Origin: Synchiropus splendidus | Lineage: Eukaryota > Chordata > Actinopteri > Syngnathiformes > Callionymidae | Length of the DNA stretch: 64,000 bases | NCBI RefSeq assembly: GCF_027744825.2 | Contig: NC_071334.1 | Location: forward strand, 35,681,937-35,745,936 | Reading direction: 5' to 3' | Shown here: positions 51,226 to 64,000 of the stretch, in pieces | Numbering within the stretch: the first letter of the stretch is position 1 | How the letters are laid out: each line of letters starts with the position of its first letter | Position numbers and translations under genes: made by a program | The notes under the pieces: generated by a model | What the model saw: only the letters and a program-made list of their open reading frames with translations | Told to the model about the DNA's origin: nothing | The model's database searches: none

Positions 51226-54200
51226 TGATGTTTACAATGTTATGTTTATTATTATTATTTATGTTATGTTCTTATGTTGTGTTTTTAAACCTCTTCAGTG
51301 ACTCTGGGGTTATTCTAAAAAATGTTCTTGACAGTATCTGTTAGGTTGGGTTGTTGGAGTAAACACATGTTGCTATGAGGAAAGTACTGTATTATGAGTT
51401 TGATTTTCAATCTGAGCTGTGACACTAGGTGAGAAATACAATAGAATAAAATAAACCATTATTGTCAGCCAGGGAGGAAAGTTGTCTTCGGCTCAGCAAC
51501 ATGTTAAAGAGACAGTTCTAAAAGACACAGGTCTGTACGAGACAGGTAGAGAGAAGAAAATGGTGGGCATTAAAATGAGGATAAAAGTGCAGCTTAAAGA
51601 AATTTGAGCAGTTAACATTAATGTCTGTTGATTGGTCACTTTTGAGTTAAGAATGCTGATGGTGATTTGGAATAAAGGATTTCCTTTACTCCGCTCCTGC
51701 TTCCCAGACATCAAAGGTTCAAGGTTACTGCAGAGTGACCTCCGACCGTAGCTAAAATTGGCACCTTCAAACCAGGTCCACTGAATAGTGATAAAAGTTT
51801 TCTGAGCTGATGAATCATGTTTTATAGTATATGAAGAAGATACTGTATGTGAGGCCTTGAGCGTGGGACACACATCATCAGGTTGTTAAGCTGTGTGGTG
51901 CTTAGGACTGTGTTCTGGGGGGAAATATCGAGGGACTTTCATGCGCCTTGTGTCAGAGCACCCTTTTGACTCAATGAGGAGTTAAATTTGAGACACCTTG
52001 ATGCCAGTCAATGTGTCCATTATGTACAGTATATTTACAGGGCTGCTCATGAAAGCTAAGTACATGCTTAACTGGTTGGAATCTTCATTTTGATGACTCA
52101 TCATGATGACTCTGGCCTCCGTTATTTCACCAACAATGCCGTGTGCACAGAGTTTTGTTCAGTGAGGCGGCAGAAATGTGTTCTGACACGAACACCATGA
52201 ATTTTTTAGTATTCTGGATCCAACGGTAACACGTGGCCAGTGCAGCTGTGAACACAGGCCTGGAATCAAGCGGTTGGTGAGTGTGATAAATTTGGAAAGA
52301 CACACACACACATGCAGGAGAAGGATTTTGGAAATGATCTCGGTTTATATGTCTAACACTTCGAGTAATTCTCATCACTTTGCATTGGTATCTGAAATTG
52401 CTACATGCTTTGTCAAAAGTTACACAGGGCTCCAGTAACCTCCCCGTTTCGACCCCTCATCCCTGGAACAGTGTCAAATGAGAACAAATCCACGTGAGTA
52501 CAAGCTGACAGTCCTGATAAGAAAGTGATAAGGTTTGACTCTGGACTGTGGGACAGTGGGTCTCCAGTGCAACACACTGACTGGGTTATTGAGCCAAAGA
52601 AAGTACCTCACATACTGGTACACAACTACTGACCCATCAAAGGTGAAATCAGAGTGCATTAGGAGTCTTAAAACAATTGTCTATGTTTGTTTTGAGTTCC
52701 CAAAAGGTCATCAAATTCAAAATGCTAGTTGAGAGAAAACTGAAATACTATAAAACCATAAGAGATTCTAAAGCTTTTACCTGAACCGCAGATTGACCCC
52801 ACAAGGTCAGAGCAGGGAAAGGGTGAAATGAGGCCACCTGCATGGCCAGAGGTTCAAAAACGAGCAGATGGAGACATTTGGATCTTAACACCTGACACTG
52901 TTCCCACTGAACTGTGAACCAGGCTCTCGTCTCTGAGACAAAGCGTCACAAGACAGTCACATGAGTCTAAAGTCTCGATGCCAAAATAGCAATTCATTAT
53001 CGACTTTCCACCGCCTATGGTGTGTTTCACCTCAGTAAAATCCCTTCAGCAAGCTGTTATTCCAGTTCTTTGGCACCGTTTTCTGATATCCAGTCCGGTG
53101 ACTGCATATTTAGAATTCTTTATATGCATATTTTTAGCGTTCAGCTAATCACTGAGCAAGAAAGTCGGTTGAGATCCACGTTTCATTTTTACAACAATAT
53201 CTAAAAGAGGATAAAAAAAAGAACATTATGATCATAAGAATTAATGTTAATAAGAAGATTTTAGAGGTATTTTAAACAAATATAGTTGCTTTTTTCTTCT
53301 TCATCTTCTTATTTATTATTTTATATTTATTTTTCATTCCTGCAATCCAATGTGAGACCAAATTTATTTAAGTTATTGGATCCATTCAAATTCATTCAAA
53401 CCTATCTAAATAGGGATTTTAAAAAAGCCTTTTGAGAAACTGAGTCCATCTGTCTAATTGTTGCGTCTTACCTGGGGCTGTCAGTCCTTGAAGACTTCAC
53501 TCGTGTCCAGTCTGTGAGGAACAAACCACAGTCACCAATCAGTCGGCTATTTAACAGCCAAGAGAATCAATGTGAGCTTTGATGACTTATATCAGCATCT
53601 ATTGATTCATTTGAGGTGAAGATTGCATGTCGGGTCAAAAACTAAAGTTATCTATCTTTGTGTTGCTTGGTTGTTGAATATGTGCTTGGGACATCCATGT
53701 GATCCTCCACTCACGTCTAACCTCAGACGTTGTACTTAGTTGCAGGTGACTATGTGAGTGCCCTCGACTGGATCGCTGCTTACTTATGAGTTTGATCGTT
53801 TCGAGTATCTAAATGTTTACTAACATTTAAACAAAGTTTGTGTTGATTTAGTGCTGCAAATTCAAAGAACAATGAGCTGTGGCCCAATAGGCAAGCCCTT
53901 TCCATAATTACCCTTGTTGGCATCATATTTTTGAGAGGAGGAATACGTTGTGATGGTATATGTTAATCATGTGATAACAAAGCATGTTTGTCTGGTGTTG
54001 ATGAGTGCAGCGTGAGCACTATTTCCAACCGTCTTATCAGCCGAATTCTTGAGGCGTAGTCAATAAGCAGACGCTGCAGTAAGAGATGCCGAAATCTACC
54101 CGGCATTTGAAAGTCTTGGAATTTCAGGAAGGACTGTGAAAAGGATGGATGGAGATCTTTTTGGACAATGACATGCATTGAGAGAAAGAGGACATGAGAG

Positions 54201-55975
54201 AGGAAGGTAGCATTAGATAATGTGGCAGTTTGAACCTGAATACAATTCTTTGACAAATGGATGAAAAAAAGAGAGGCCAGTTGGACACGGTTTACACCAG
54301 CAGGCCCCATCCACAAGGAGGTGTATGTTCCATGTCAGACTGACCTCTCATCCCCATGAATCAGGTGAATTAATAGATGTTGCAGCAAATTGCAATATCT
54401 TAAAAACTACATTCCAGACCAGATCGAGTTGATAAAATAACGTATCTTGATAGCTGCTTACAGTGAATTCTATTTCTAAAGCTCAATGCTGATCTTTCTA
54501 ATGTCTAGGATGGAAAACTTTGTCGTTCATGCTTCAGAAAAAATGTTCCCTTTAACTGATCTTTGTTCCCTAATTACAGCACGACCGAGTGGGAGAGTTG
54601 GTGGCAACAGGCTTAACAAACTGCCCTGAAGGAAATCCTCATGCCACACCCTGTACCGCGCCTACACTGTGGATAGGTGTGTGCCTCGTGCACACACATT
54701 ACCATGCAGGCGAGACTGACACCTTTGATGAGGAGTAGGTGGAGGGTTAGATTCATTAAAGCCATGTTAGTTGCAAGTCTAAGAGCTGCATGATGTCTCC
54801 GCACGTTGCCTACCCCTCCTTGTCGCTTACAAACAACCTGGCGGACAGTAGAGTAGTGTTCATTCCGTAATAATGCTTTCAAGTTTTAGGTTTTGGTGGT
54901 GTTCAATTGGTTAATGTAAAAACCAGCAAAACAAGAAAAGAACAACAACATGGACTCGAATCACTGAAATAATACATTCATGTGGCAAGAAAATATACAG
55001 TGGTTACGACCGCAGTTAGAACAATGCTAGTTAAGCAAGTTATGTGGCAGAAATTCTGTGCAGCTGCACGAAACGTGGCATAGTTAAACATAGGGGAGGC
55101 TGACTTGCTGTCGCAACCCCTGACAGGTGGTACAGAAAGACATGGGATAACTTCAAAGTATACTGTCCTGTCTATTGGCCGAGAATTTTGCAAATATTTG
55201 CAACCAAAGGTGAAGTTCAGTGGCAGATAAATATTTGGCTGCATATACCTCCAAAAAGGTGACACAGGGATGTAGAGCACACTTAAGGTTAGGGATCATT
55301 CATTTGCCAATGATTTCCAAAGAGGCATTTTGTACTGTTGAACAGACTTTGCTCGCTTGTGTGGAACTCCAGCGGTTAGATTTGTTATTAAACTCTTCAT
55401 GCGGGGGATGAAGGCCGTAGATGAGGGGGAATAAATTGTCGCATCAACATGGACCGATCATCGGCATGCTACAAATAGATGATTAGGATCAAGGCGGGTA
55501 GGTTGTCCATGCACACAAGTGCACACAAGTGATCATATTGTCTCTCCCTGTCTGGGCTTCTGCAATTGTTTACCCCTCATGACATGACCAGTAAATTAAT
55601 TTTTTGTAAGTGTGAGTCCTCCAGTTTCAATGCATCATGGTGGATTACACGGGCTCCGCAGCAGAAGAGCAGGTGAATGGTCATTTGAAAATAATGCCAA
55701 ACAAATGGCAATAAAGTACTGGTACGAATAACTGAAATAATGTGAGATTCTTTGGTGGGAGGTGTTGCGAGGTTACAGATGAGGGTTTGTTTACAAATGG
55801 ATCATGGCGTAACGAGGAGTCTGTTTTTGGATGCTTCTGACTATTCACGATCAACTTTATGGTACGAAGCATGTCACAGTAGTTTAATTCAGATTAAATG
55901 CTTGCCGCATGAGCATGCACCTCTGAATCAGATACGATAGTTTACGAAGATTTGACCTCTGATCTGAATACATTT
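51226..55975. other. Intergenic spacer with one segment shared with SWT1 intron 15
   Basis: No gene recognised. A stretch at 51330-51370 (GACAGTATCTGTTAGGTTGG then GTTGTTGGAGTAAACA) is the second copy of the repeat seen near 33708-33745. Confidence 0.4.
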
Positions 55976-56035
55976 AGTCAGTCAGTCAGTCGTTTCCCGT
56001 TTTCTACAGCTATTGTGGCCTAGATTCAGTCACGG
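55976..56035. mobile_element. Short retroposon tail beginning with a (TCAG)n run
   Basis: GTCAGTCAGTCAGTCGTTTC followed by CCGTTTTCTACAGCTATTG resembles the 3' tail of fish non-LTR elements (repeat run then TTTTCTACCGCTTATT). Very degraded. Confidence 0.35.
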
Positions 56036-56938
56036 ACCAAACTTTCCTTTGACGGGGGCAGGACACACTCGAGCACATTTCATGCTCACATGGCTCCTGT
56101 TTGACACACCTCCACTCACTGCCTTGTGGGTATCATTATCATTCTGGCTGCAGAAGGGAAGCTTACGTCACTTTGGCCTGCAGGCCCATTTATCCAGATG
56201 ATTGGCAGTGGCAGTAGTCACATCGATAATCTCTGGAAATCAGGGTCACAGATAAAGTCCAGGACTGTTTGCATAGTTACGCTATTGACACAAGTGGTTT
56301 TAAAATCTCAGGAAGCTAATAAAAACATTTTGAACACTAAGTGCCGATATTTGCTAAACTCTCCTACGGCAGTGCCACAACATCAACAGCAGGGCCAGAT
56401 ATGATGAGGTCAAACTATGTGGAGGCCAAATCTACTACAATGGAAAATTCATGTTTATCGTCATCTGTCTGAGAAATCAATGTTGAAAATACCTCTCAAC
56501 ACAAATTGCAAACTGTTCTTTGGTGAGACACAACAAGGATTGCAGAATTTTTAAATCAACTTTGACCCAAATCTGCTTGACACATATTTAATTTACAACA
56601 TTCTGTGGTTGACACAGTTCCTGAGCTGTAAAAAACATTGTTTTTCTGGTGTGAGGACCACTCAATGACCCCATGTACCAACTTCGGACGTCCTGATGTA
56701 TTGCCAGTGAGAACGTTAGTATGTAAGATAATCTGAACTTTGCTGGCTTCATTCTTTCCTTATAACATTATGGAAGTGACCTTTCAGTTAAAAGAAGTCA
56801 TTCAGCTGTACTACACATATTTCACAGTTATCTAAAAAAAACATAATATTGCGGCCCAAAATGCTTGATTTTGATGGGAAATAAGGAACTTTGCAAATGA
56901 GCTTGTAAAACTCAACTTCAAATGCAAAGAACATATGG

Positions 56939-56940
<2 letters not shown>

Positions 56941-57021
<81 letters not shown>
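56941..57021. repeat. (TA)n microsatellite, about 40 units
   Basis: Uninterrupted TA dinucleotides for about 80 bases. The tract creates spurious IYIYIY open frames on both strands. Confidence 0.95.
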
Positions 57022-57026
<5 letters not shown>

Positions 57027-59069
57027 GAAATAATATATGCACATGGTGAATTAAAAAATGATAAAATAAGTATGTTTTTTAGGATGATGTTCCATGAGCA
57101 GTTTCTAGGCTGACAGTGTGTAGTGAGCGCTTGTTTTGTTATGGAGCTCCTCAGAGGGGCAGAGAGGTGAGGAATGTGTGTGACCTAAGTTGTTCAGCAG
57201 CTCCTTCATACGGCCAATTAAAACAGTAACTGCTGATATGTTACACAGCCTCGGGATATAGAGTGTCAGAAATAGCATGGAGAGCAGTGGATATCGTTGA
57301 TCAGCCATGTTTCTTTACGTCGCCCTATATAGAAGTTGGGTGATGGTGCGCTGCATTAGAGAGTTATGCTTTGATCGGAATTTGGACATTTATAAATGGA
57401 TGCTTACATCTGAATCATGACCCTTGTTGGCAAAATTTGTGGGCAAATGTGGGCATTTGACGTCACACATGAGTTGGGTGGGCGAACAGAGACTAAAGTG
57501 ATTGGTGGTATTGGTGGCATTGACCGGAAAAATTGCAACAGTTTGCAGAACTCGTGGGGATTGGTTGCAATTGCGTTAATAGTTGTGATCATCGCCATTT
57601 CCTGGAGGGACTGAAAAATGTTCTCTAGTTTCCTCACAATGGTTATTGCTCTGAAGGAAATGCAGGCTCTTAAGAGAATAACCAGTTCGCCTACTGAAAA
57701 ACACTGTTAAGAACTATTTCCTGGCGTCTCTTAATGTCACAAATAAAGCCATTATCCACTCATATATAAAAAAATAATAAATAAACAAGAAGGTGTAATG
57801 CTCTTTTTTTTCTTATTTTCTCACAGCTGGCAAAATGGCTACGAGGAACATCAGCTAGAGATAAGTATACTGTATGTAGTCAAGCCAAATTGAGCAAGCT
57901 AAGCCGTGCTGATGCCCACCTGCATTTACTGCGTGTGCCCTTGATGGCAGGCTATATTTGCTCTATTGATCTGACCCAGCAGAGCACAAATCCATCACAC
58001 ACTGTTGCAATAAACTGAGAAAGCTATCATTTGCACACTCTAGTCTTAAATATACAAAGAAATCTGGTGTTTCCTCTTGATAAGTGCTTGTCAAATTGTT
58101 GAAGTTGTTGCTGTTGATTGACCTTGTTTCAACCTGTCGCAGACAGCAGGTGCTGAATGATAATATTTTCCTTTCCTCTCGGATCATTGCATATCCAGTA
58201 GCACTTCTTGACACACTGAAGCGTGACGTCTGTAAACACGGAACTGAACTTGGCTAAACAGGGACAGAAAGTGTTCTTGGCCCACATTACAGCACAGGTC
58301 AATGTCACATTCCACACGTGACGATGATATTTTGGTCAGCGTTTTGTGTTTTGATGCATAACAAAAGGTTTCCAGGAATCTTCGGTCCGAAAGGTCTCAG
58401 CACCTGTTCCATGTTCATATAACATAAATAATACACAACTGAACAGGTGCTTTGAAATTTCAGGTTTTCCTTTTGCCATTATGGGGTCAGCAACCAATGA
58501 GTCGCAAGTCTCTTCAGGAGCCCTAATCTGTTTGCCCTCTTAAAACGGTGCAGCACATTTGGACAAAACTCTCAGAATGGATTATGGTCTGTAGACCGAT
58601 TTCATTTTTTTTTGAGTATTTGGCTGGAATGATGATGGCTCGTCTTTCCGTGAGGTGAAGCTCATGCAGGTGGCTTCTTGGTGTGGTCAAGATACAGTGC
58701 CTGCTCTCATGTCTAACACAATCAGGGGAGAGTTTTCAGTCTTGACCGGTCCTGGTACGCCCTCTGTCTTCGGCAGCAACTATTCAGAGTCTTTCAAGAG
58801 TGGTGAAACATCACTACTTGATTGATTTCTAGAGTCCTGAGCTTCCTGCAGGCGTGTTGGGAAAAGCTGTAATGGTAGGACCTTAAGGCTTTTGATGGTT
58901 CTCAGGCACAAGCCCTACCACAGTGAAGCACTTGAGGCGCCTGTTCTGTTGAGAGGTCGAGATGGTGGTCCTACAACATGTCATTCATAGCACCAATGTT
59001 ACAGTCAAGTAATGACTTCTGTTCTGCAGAAACATTATCAAACGTACTTCCAGGAATTTAACGCCTATA
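57022..59069. other. Intergenic spacer, nothing identified
   Basis: No exon-like frame recognised. One half of a 31-bp repeat pair lies at 58907-58937. Confidence 0.4.
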
Positions 59070-59335
59070 CACACACACACGTTTGTATTGCTATCCCTGT
59101 CCTATGGGGACATTGTGAGGGACACCCTTAACTTAACCAAAACGCATGGCTCACCGTCACCAGGACTCCGAACCAAACTGAAACCCAATTATAATCACCT
59201 TGTTATTTTGAAGTCTTCATCCTCAAAATGCGGTTTGGACCTGTGGAGTCCGGCAAAAGGTCCCCACAAAGACATAAGGTCCCCAAGAGGATAGTGTTTT
59301 GTCAAGAATTGGTCCCCACAAGGCAGTATGAACAA
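59070..59335. repeat. Second copy of the fish GGTCCCCACAAGG-type repeat
   Basis: Begins with an ACACAC tract and GTTTGTATTGCTATCCCTGT then CCTATGGGGACATTGTGAGG. It ends with AAAGGTCCCCACAAAG, AAGGTCCCCAAGAGGATAG and TTGGTCCCCACAAGGCAG. Same family as 4871-5215. Confidence 0.65.
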
Positions 59336-60840
59336 GCACACCCTGTCAGCAGTGACCTTGTCAATGCTTATCTTCCTCAATACATATTTTCACAGGCAAG
59401 CCTGCATCTCTGTTGCCATGGCAATGACAGTTTTCCAACCTGAAACCTGTAGACGTGAGGCGACCTGGACCTCATAGTTTTCATACTATTTAGACTATAA
59501 AATTAAGTGCTTTTCAGAAGCGATTATAGTTTGACATTAAACCACAATGTTGTTCTTTAACTAGCTGTTTGTGTTACTTACTATGAATCACTACAGAGAA
59601 ACAGAGAGAGCAGTTTCCATCAGCATCAAAAGAGTTCCAGCAGATGAATCCAGGAGTTGAATTGACAAAACCGTGCCCAATCCTCATAGCACCTAAGCTA
59701 TGTGAACAAAGATCTCTTCCAGACGGTGGGTCCACAAGACAGGCTACCCACATCGTTGTGTGAAACGGCCAGGAAGTGGACCAGCTCATCTTTTCTTTGA
59801 CCCATTCTGGTTGCCATATTCAAACCGTCAAAGTAATCTAACTGCAAATCATATTAAGAATCAACACAGATTGTCAGGTACAAAATAAATATCTGTTTTT
59901 GTAAAATTAGGTACTCCACGTTAAGGAGTGCTTGGAAGGAAAAAGAAACACTGTTTATTGTGTAATACTCATCTGTAGCTCGTATCCACCCACGCGCGTT
60001 CTCTTGATTCAGTGAGCTGTTATGTTGCACTCTTGGACTTAAATCCCTTCCTCCTGTCTGTCAACTGTCCTACCAGGGCCTGCTGTTTGAATTATTTAAA
60101 TCCCATCATTTCACTTGTCTGAGTGTTGCAAGCAGCCAGTGGAGGTGGTTCTGGAACATCAAGCTGGAGAGTACCAGACATCTCTGACCTGGGAACAACA
60201 AGATCTTGTAGTCAGAGCTACATATTTCGTCTCATTCAACAGGAACCAAAGGAACCCCATATTGACTGAGAGAGTTATTACTGAGCTTGAGTTAAATTTT
60301 AACTGGTGCCCAAAAGAGCCATAGTGTGTGTGTCTGTGTGTTCAACGCCTGGCTCACAGCTAAACCCTGCTCATAGAAACATTAACAAATACATTTAACC
60401 AGAAAAGTAAAGCATGTGCACACGTTCATCTTCAGATGGGTTGTTTCCATTATTCTGAGCCGGCAATTCAAGATGTTCTGGTCCTGAACCAGGAAAGAAC
60501 ATGCCGTTCCTCATATTGCTTCACCGGCTTCCTGGATTTCGAAATCCTATTTTTGCTCCGCTGAACACTTCTTCTTTCCCTTTCTGCATTTCTCACCACA
60601 GCAAGTCAATCAACCACCTCCACCTTGAGTTATCTTGATCATCCTCCTCATCCCACTTCTGTAAAGTGCGCCAGTGGAATAAGCTTGCTCAAATTAAGGC
60701 CGACCCAAGCAACATCAGCATCAGTCCTGGTTATCTGACTTGCTTTGACTAGACTAGTACTCAAGTAGTTGTCTACGCAATGTTCCAAGTATATTTTAGT
60801 TACGTACTCAGGCCCATATCTGTAGAACCTACTGCATATG
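59336..60840. other. Intergenic spacer, nothing identified
   Basis: Short open frames only; none resembles a known protein. Confidence 0.4.
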
Positions 60841-61200
60841 GACAAGCGTGTTGATGTTTTAATAGGTGAACTTAGGACTCATCTTTTTAGTAAATCATTT
60901 GAAAATATTCTAAAATATTCTAATTTGTGTATTTCCTTGAGCTTTATGATTTAATTAGCTTGGGTCATGAATGGATGACACTTCGGTGTCCTGTCATCGT
61001 GGACAGTGGGTTATAGCAAGATGTTCCCTTGGTCTGTGCCTTCATATGTGCATGGGTTTATATCTAGGTGTTTATGGATGTGGCTGATCCTGGGGGTCTT
61101 CTTACATGATTGCTTTGCTTTTGTCTTCTCTTCTTTTATGTAATGTAAAGCGCTGTGAGCTGTATCTCTCTATGAACAGTGAGAAATAAATGGACCTCCC
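60841..61200 (+). mobile_element. LINE-like 3'-end fragment
   Basis: The start encodes a degraded LRTHLFSKSFEN-type segment typical of the C-terminus of fish LINE polymerases. The end reads GTAATGTAAAGCGCTGTGAG and AACAGTGAGAAATAAATGG, the usual AAAGCGCTTTGAG ... AATAAATAAA 3' UTR pattern. The clade cannot be fixed. Confidence 0.45.
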
Positions 61201-63767
61201 TTCATTAAATCACTCCTATGAAAAGCTGTCCTCTGTTACCTTTTGCCCTGCACTAGGTGACGCGAAGAGGGAAGAGTGTGTGACCTAATTTCTGCTTCCG
61301 ACACACAAATGTTACGATAGCAATGAAAACACAGACAGTTTGATCTCCTCCTCCTCCTCCTATCAATCTCCTCCAGCTTTGGAATTATGTCTATCCATTT
61401 CCACGCAGGGATTATACAGGGCGGATTTGAATGTCGTTTTTGCGGTAAATCCAGTGTCCTCAGACATCAGTTTGGAGTTGGGAAGTCGTCAGTTTACCAA
61501 CAGAAGTACAAATTCACACAGTATAATAGGTGTTGCAATCCACCAGGCTGTCGTTTATAACTGTCTCGCTACCTAGATGAAATGTTTTGCCAGATGAAGC
61601 AACCACAAGCCCTACCACAGTGAACCACTTGAGGTGGACCCACCCTGCTGCCGAACCTTTGTGCCACGGTTTGCTCTCTGAATTTTGACCTGGTCCTGGA
61701 AAACAACTTCAACTGTCATTGTACAATAGTAATATAGTAATATTAATGTGTTTTCCTTTGTGTTCATAAATTTTGGCATTTATTTGGCAAACAAAAAACA
61801 AAAATTACATTTTGTCATCAAATGACATTGAAGAACAGATTTATCATGACTTAAGGTTTGTATACAACAACCTTGTTTCAACAACATTATATCAGAGAGG
61901 GTTGTTTTATGCATTAATTAATTTACAATATTTATTTTTTAATATTTATTCATTTTTAAAATGCAAAGCCTAGTTAAACAGCACTGGAGAGGAGAAAGAT
62001 CCCTGTGGTAGCTCAATCAAATGATAAATAAAATGGATTATGGTGCAAACACGCTGCTCTGCAAAAGCAAATGAACGTGGGACAAAGTCTGTTTCTAAGA
62101 ACTTGGGTTCATTTCACAGTATTTGATTATGGACAAGACAAACAGGTTCACCACAACAGCTGAGAGTCAGCAGGAAAGTTAAGCTTTATTTGCTTCCATG
62201 ACAATTTAATAGTTGTTGTTGTAAATTGGGGAGAAAGTAACAGGGATATAATAGAAACCCAAGTTGGTATGTTTTCTGATATGATTATGAGCTCCTGGTA
62301 GCGCTCTGGACCTGGATGTCCTGCAGGTGCTAACAATTCAGCATCCAAACTGCAGTTCAAATTCAAATGTTATTCAAATGCAGCTGCATTTTTTTCCGAA
62401 CATAGTGAGCCAAGAGTGGTAACAGTAGGACTCACACATGAGCCCATTAGAATCCATCATTCACATCTGCGTCCACTGACTTAAACAGCTTGATGATCTG
62501 GAGGTGCAAGAAAACTGTGGTGTACGATGTCACAGTGGCGCGGCTTTGTGCTGCCAAACCAGGTTTTCAATGGAATAGACCAGCACAACGTGTTTTGATT
62601 CTGAATAGCAAATGAATAAAAGAAAGTGCAAGCAGTGAGTCGGTGTTTATGAGCATGATCGCTCATGAGCGGTGATCCGGGTTGGCCTGATGTGTTGTGT
62701 TTACCACAAAAGATAGGCTTAAGGTAGATGGAAGGTCATGATCCATGGGATTATGTTGTTTGGTAGCAGAGCACCAGGCCTGAGGACAGGCCTTGCTGGT
62801 TAGCTCGCTGAAAGACGTGTCATGTGATCGTGTTTGGGAGGTTTACAGCGAGGGCCTCGGTTTATTCTGCGTTTAACAGTCAGCATCTATTGGAGTAGTG
62901 AGTACTGAGAAATCATTGGTTTAAATAACAATTTAAAATGTATATTGGGTGCAAACTATACAGATGAAACGATGATGTTCATCAGAACAAACGACAAGAA
63001 TTGAATAAAAATATGTAATAATATATATATATATATATGTGTGTGTGTTAATAAAACATAAACACTACTGTATTTATTCTTTATTATTTATAAAACTCTA
63101 AGTAAGAAAGGACCGGCACAAATATGGTCGGAGCAAAAAAGGGAAATTATGTAATGTGTGTAAGTAATGATGTTTATAATTTCACTCAGACCTCATGAGG
63201 AGTTTCTCTGGTTGAGGAAAATTCTTTTCTGCTCCATGGACAATAGTAATTAGATATATACTGTATGAATAGGCTACTGTGATTGAGGCATCAAACCTTC
63301 TTATGATCCGCAAAAACCACATGGACAACATATTTTAAAATATCTAAAAACAGCTTTGTCAGAATAGTGGCATGAAAAACAGACACATCATACAGAGTGC
63401 AGGCCTGATTATAGAATTGACACTTTTCAGGAGAAATGATAATGAAAATTGGAACTTTGTGTCCAAGGAGGTATCACAGGGACAAACCTTTCTGTCTCCA
63501 GATACCTCCCCAAGCTCTGCAGAGGGAATACGTTCCTAGGTGAGATCAATGATCATTTGGCTTCAGCATGCGCTTCCAGTCGGTTGAACTCAGCTGGAAC
63601 ACCTTCAGAACGCAGAGGAAGCTTTCTAGCAGACTTGGTGACAAGCTGTCGCCACTGAATTCTCTCACCTTGCAGGAGTAGCTGTTCTCCTTTGAGTCTC
63701 TGATGGATGCCACTTTGTTCACCAATATCCACACTCATTTCTATGAACACTGAATGAGCATCTAGGA
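61201..63767. other. Intergenic spacer, nothing identified
   Basis: Includes a small TA/TG microsatellite at about 63019-63048 and the second 31-bp repeat at 61604-61634. No supported gene. Confidence 0.4.
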
Positions 63768-63980
63768 CAAGGGTGGGCAATCCGGTCCTCAAAGGGCCGT
63801 GGTGGTGCAGGTTTTTCTTCCAACCAAACAAGCTCACACAGTTTGACCAATGAAGTGGAGGTGACTGACTGAGTGATTGTACCCCTAAAACACCCGTTGG
63901 TGAAAAAGTGTCCTCTTGATTGGTTGGAACAAAAACCTGCACCCACTGCGGCCCTTTGTGGAACAGTTTGCCCACCCCTG
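63768..63980. mobile_element. Complete hAT-type MITE with 8-bp target site duplication
   Basis: The 213-bp element starts CAAGGGTGGGCAATCCGGTC and ends GAACAGTTTGCCCACCCCTG. The ends are about 32-bp imperfect inverted repeats running from the tips to AAAGGGCCG and CGGCCCTTT. It is flanked by the same 8 bp, ATCTAGGA, at 63760-63767 and 63981-63988, the hallmark of hAT transposition. It encodes no transposase. Confidence 0.9.
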
Positions 63981-64000
63981 ATCTAGGAGTACAAAAATTG

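Noticed and set aside
56788..57113. Open frames with long IYIYIY runs on both strands
   Set aside because: They are translations of the (TA)n microsatellite, not proteins.
60115..60324. 69-codon plus-strand frame with ordinary-looking composition (EVVLEHQAGEYQTSLTWEQQ)
   Set aside because: It has no recognisable domain, no clear splice sites and no neighbouring exons.
63553..63975. 140-codon minus-strand frame with a plausible C-terminal segment (LKGEQLLLQGERIQWRQLV)
   Set aside because: It runs across the hAT MITE and its target duplication. The part outside the MITE resembles no family I know, so it is not called a gene, although a terminal exon of an unknown gene cannot be excluded.

Overview
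This is a teleost fish nuclear genomic window. Genes are split into many short exons with GT-AG introns. The spacers are AT-rich and carry typical fish repeats (L2, Rex3/RTE and L1-like LINE remnants, hAT and Tc/mariner-type elements, AT and GT microsatellites). The two complete genes are vertebrate-specific orthologues. There is no bacterial, plasmid, phage or CRISPR content.

Three protein-coding loci are supported. (1) At 1062-1241 on the minus strand lies the first coding exon of an anosmin-1 (anos1/kal1-type) gene, whose other exons lie to the left of the window. (2) At 15935-35131 on the plus strand lies a complete SWT1 gene: 16 coding exons, 976 codons plus stop. It is the homologue of yeast Swt1, a PIN-domain RNA endonuclease of nuclear mRNA quality control. 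(3) At 38785-45736 on the minus strand lies a complete IVNS1ABP gene: 13 coding exons, 648 codons plus stop. It encodes a BTB-BACK-kelch protein. A probable non-coding exon lies at 45995-46262, and the first exon and CpG-rich promoter are near 49.27-49.53 kb. For both complete genes the exon lengths and phases add up to an uninterrupted frame. SWT1 and IVNS1ABP are convergent (tail to tail), as on human chromosome 1q25.

Region by region: 1-1.5 kb is anos1 intron 1, exon 1 and promoter. From 1.5 to 15.3 kb there is no host gene, only a repeat-rich spacer (mariner-type element, Rex3-like, L2-like and L1-like fragments, a possible DIRS-type gag fragment, a foldback element and a pair of LTR-like direct repeats). 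From 15.3 to 36.2 kb is SWT1. From 36.2 to 37.9 kb is the short convergent spacer. From 37.9 to 49.5 kb is IVNS1ABP. From 49.5 to 64 kb is an apparently gene-free spacer with a hAT-like end, a long (TA)n tract, a copy of a fish GGTCCCCACAAGG-type repeat and a complete small hAT MITE with an 8-bp target duplication at 63.77-63.98 kb.

The genes do not form an operon or a known pathway. Their arrangement is conserved synteny (SWT1-IVNS1ABP) plus a lineage-specific junction with anos1, in place of the TRMT1L gene that sits head to head with SWT1 in mammals. I found no convincing previously undescribed system. The most notable observations are a 72-bp, stop-free, frame-preserving intron in IVNS1ABP, an upstream ORF that ends on the last three bases of a 5' UTR exon, and several unusual repeat structures.
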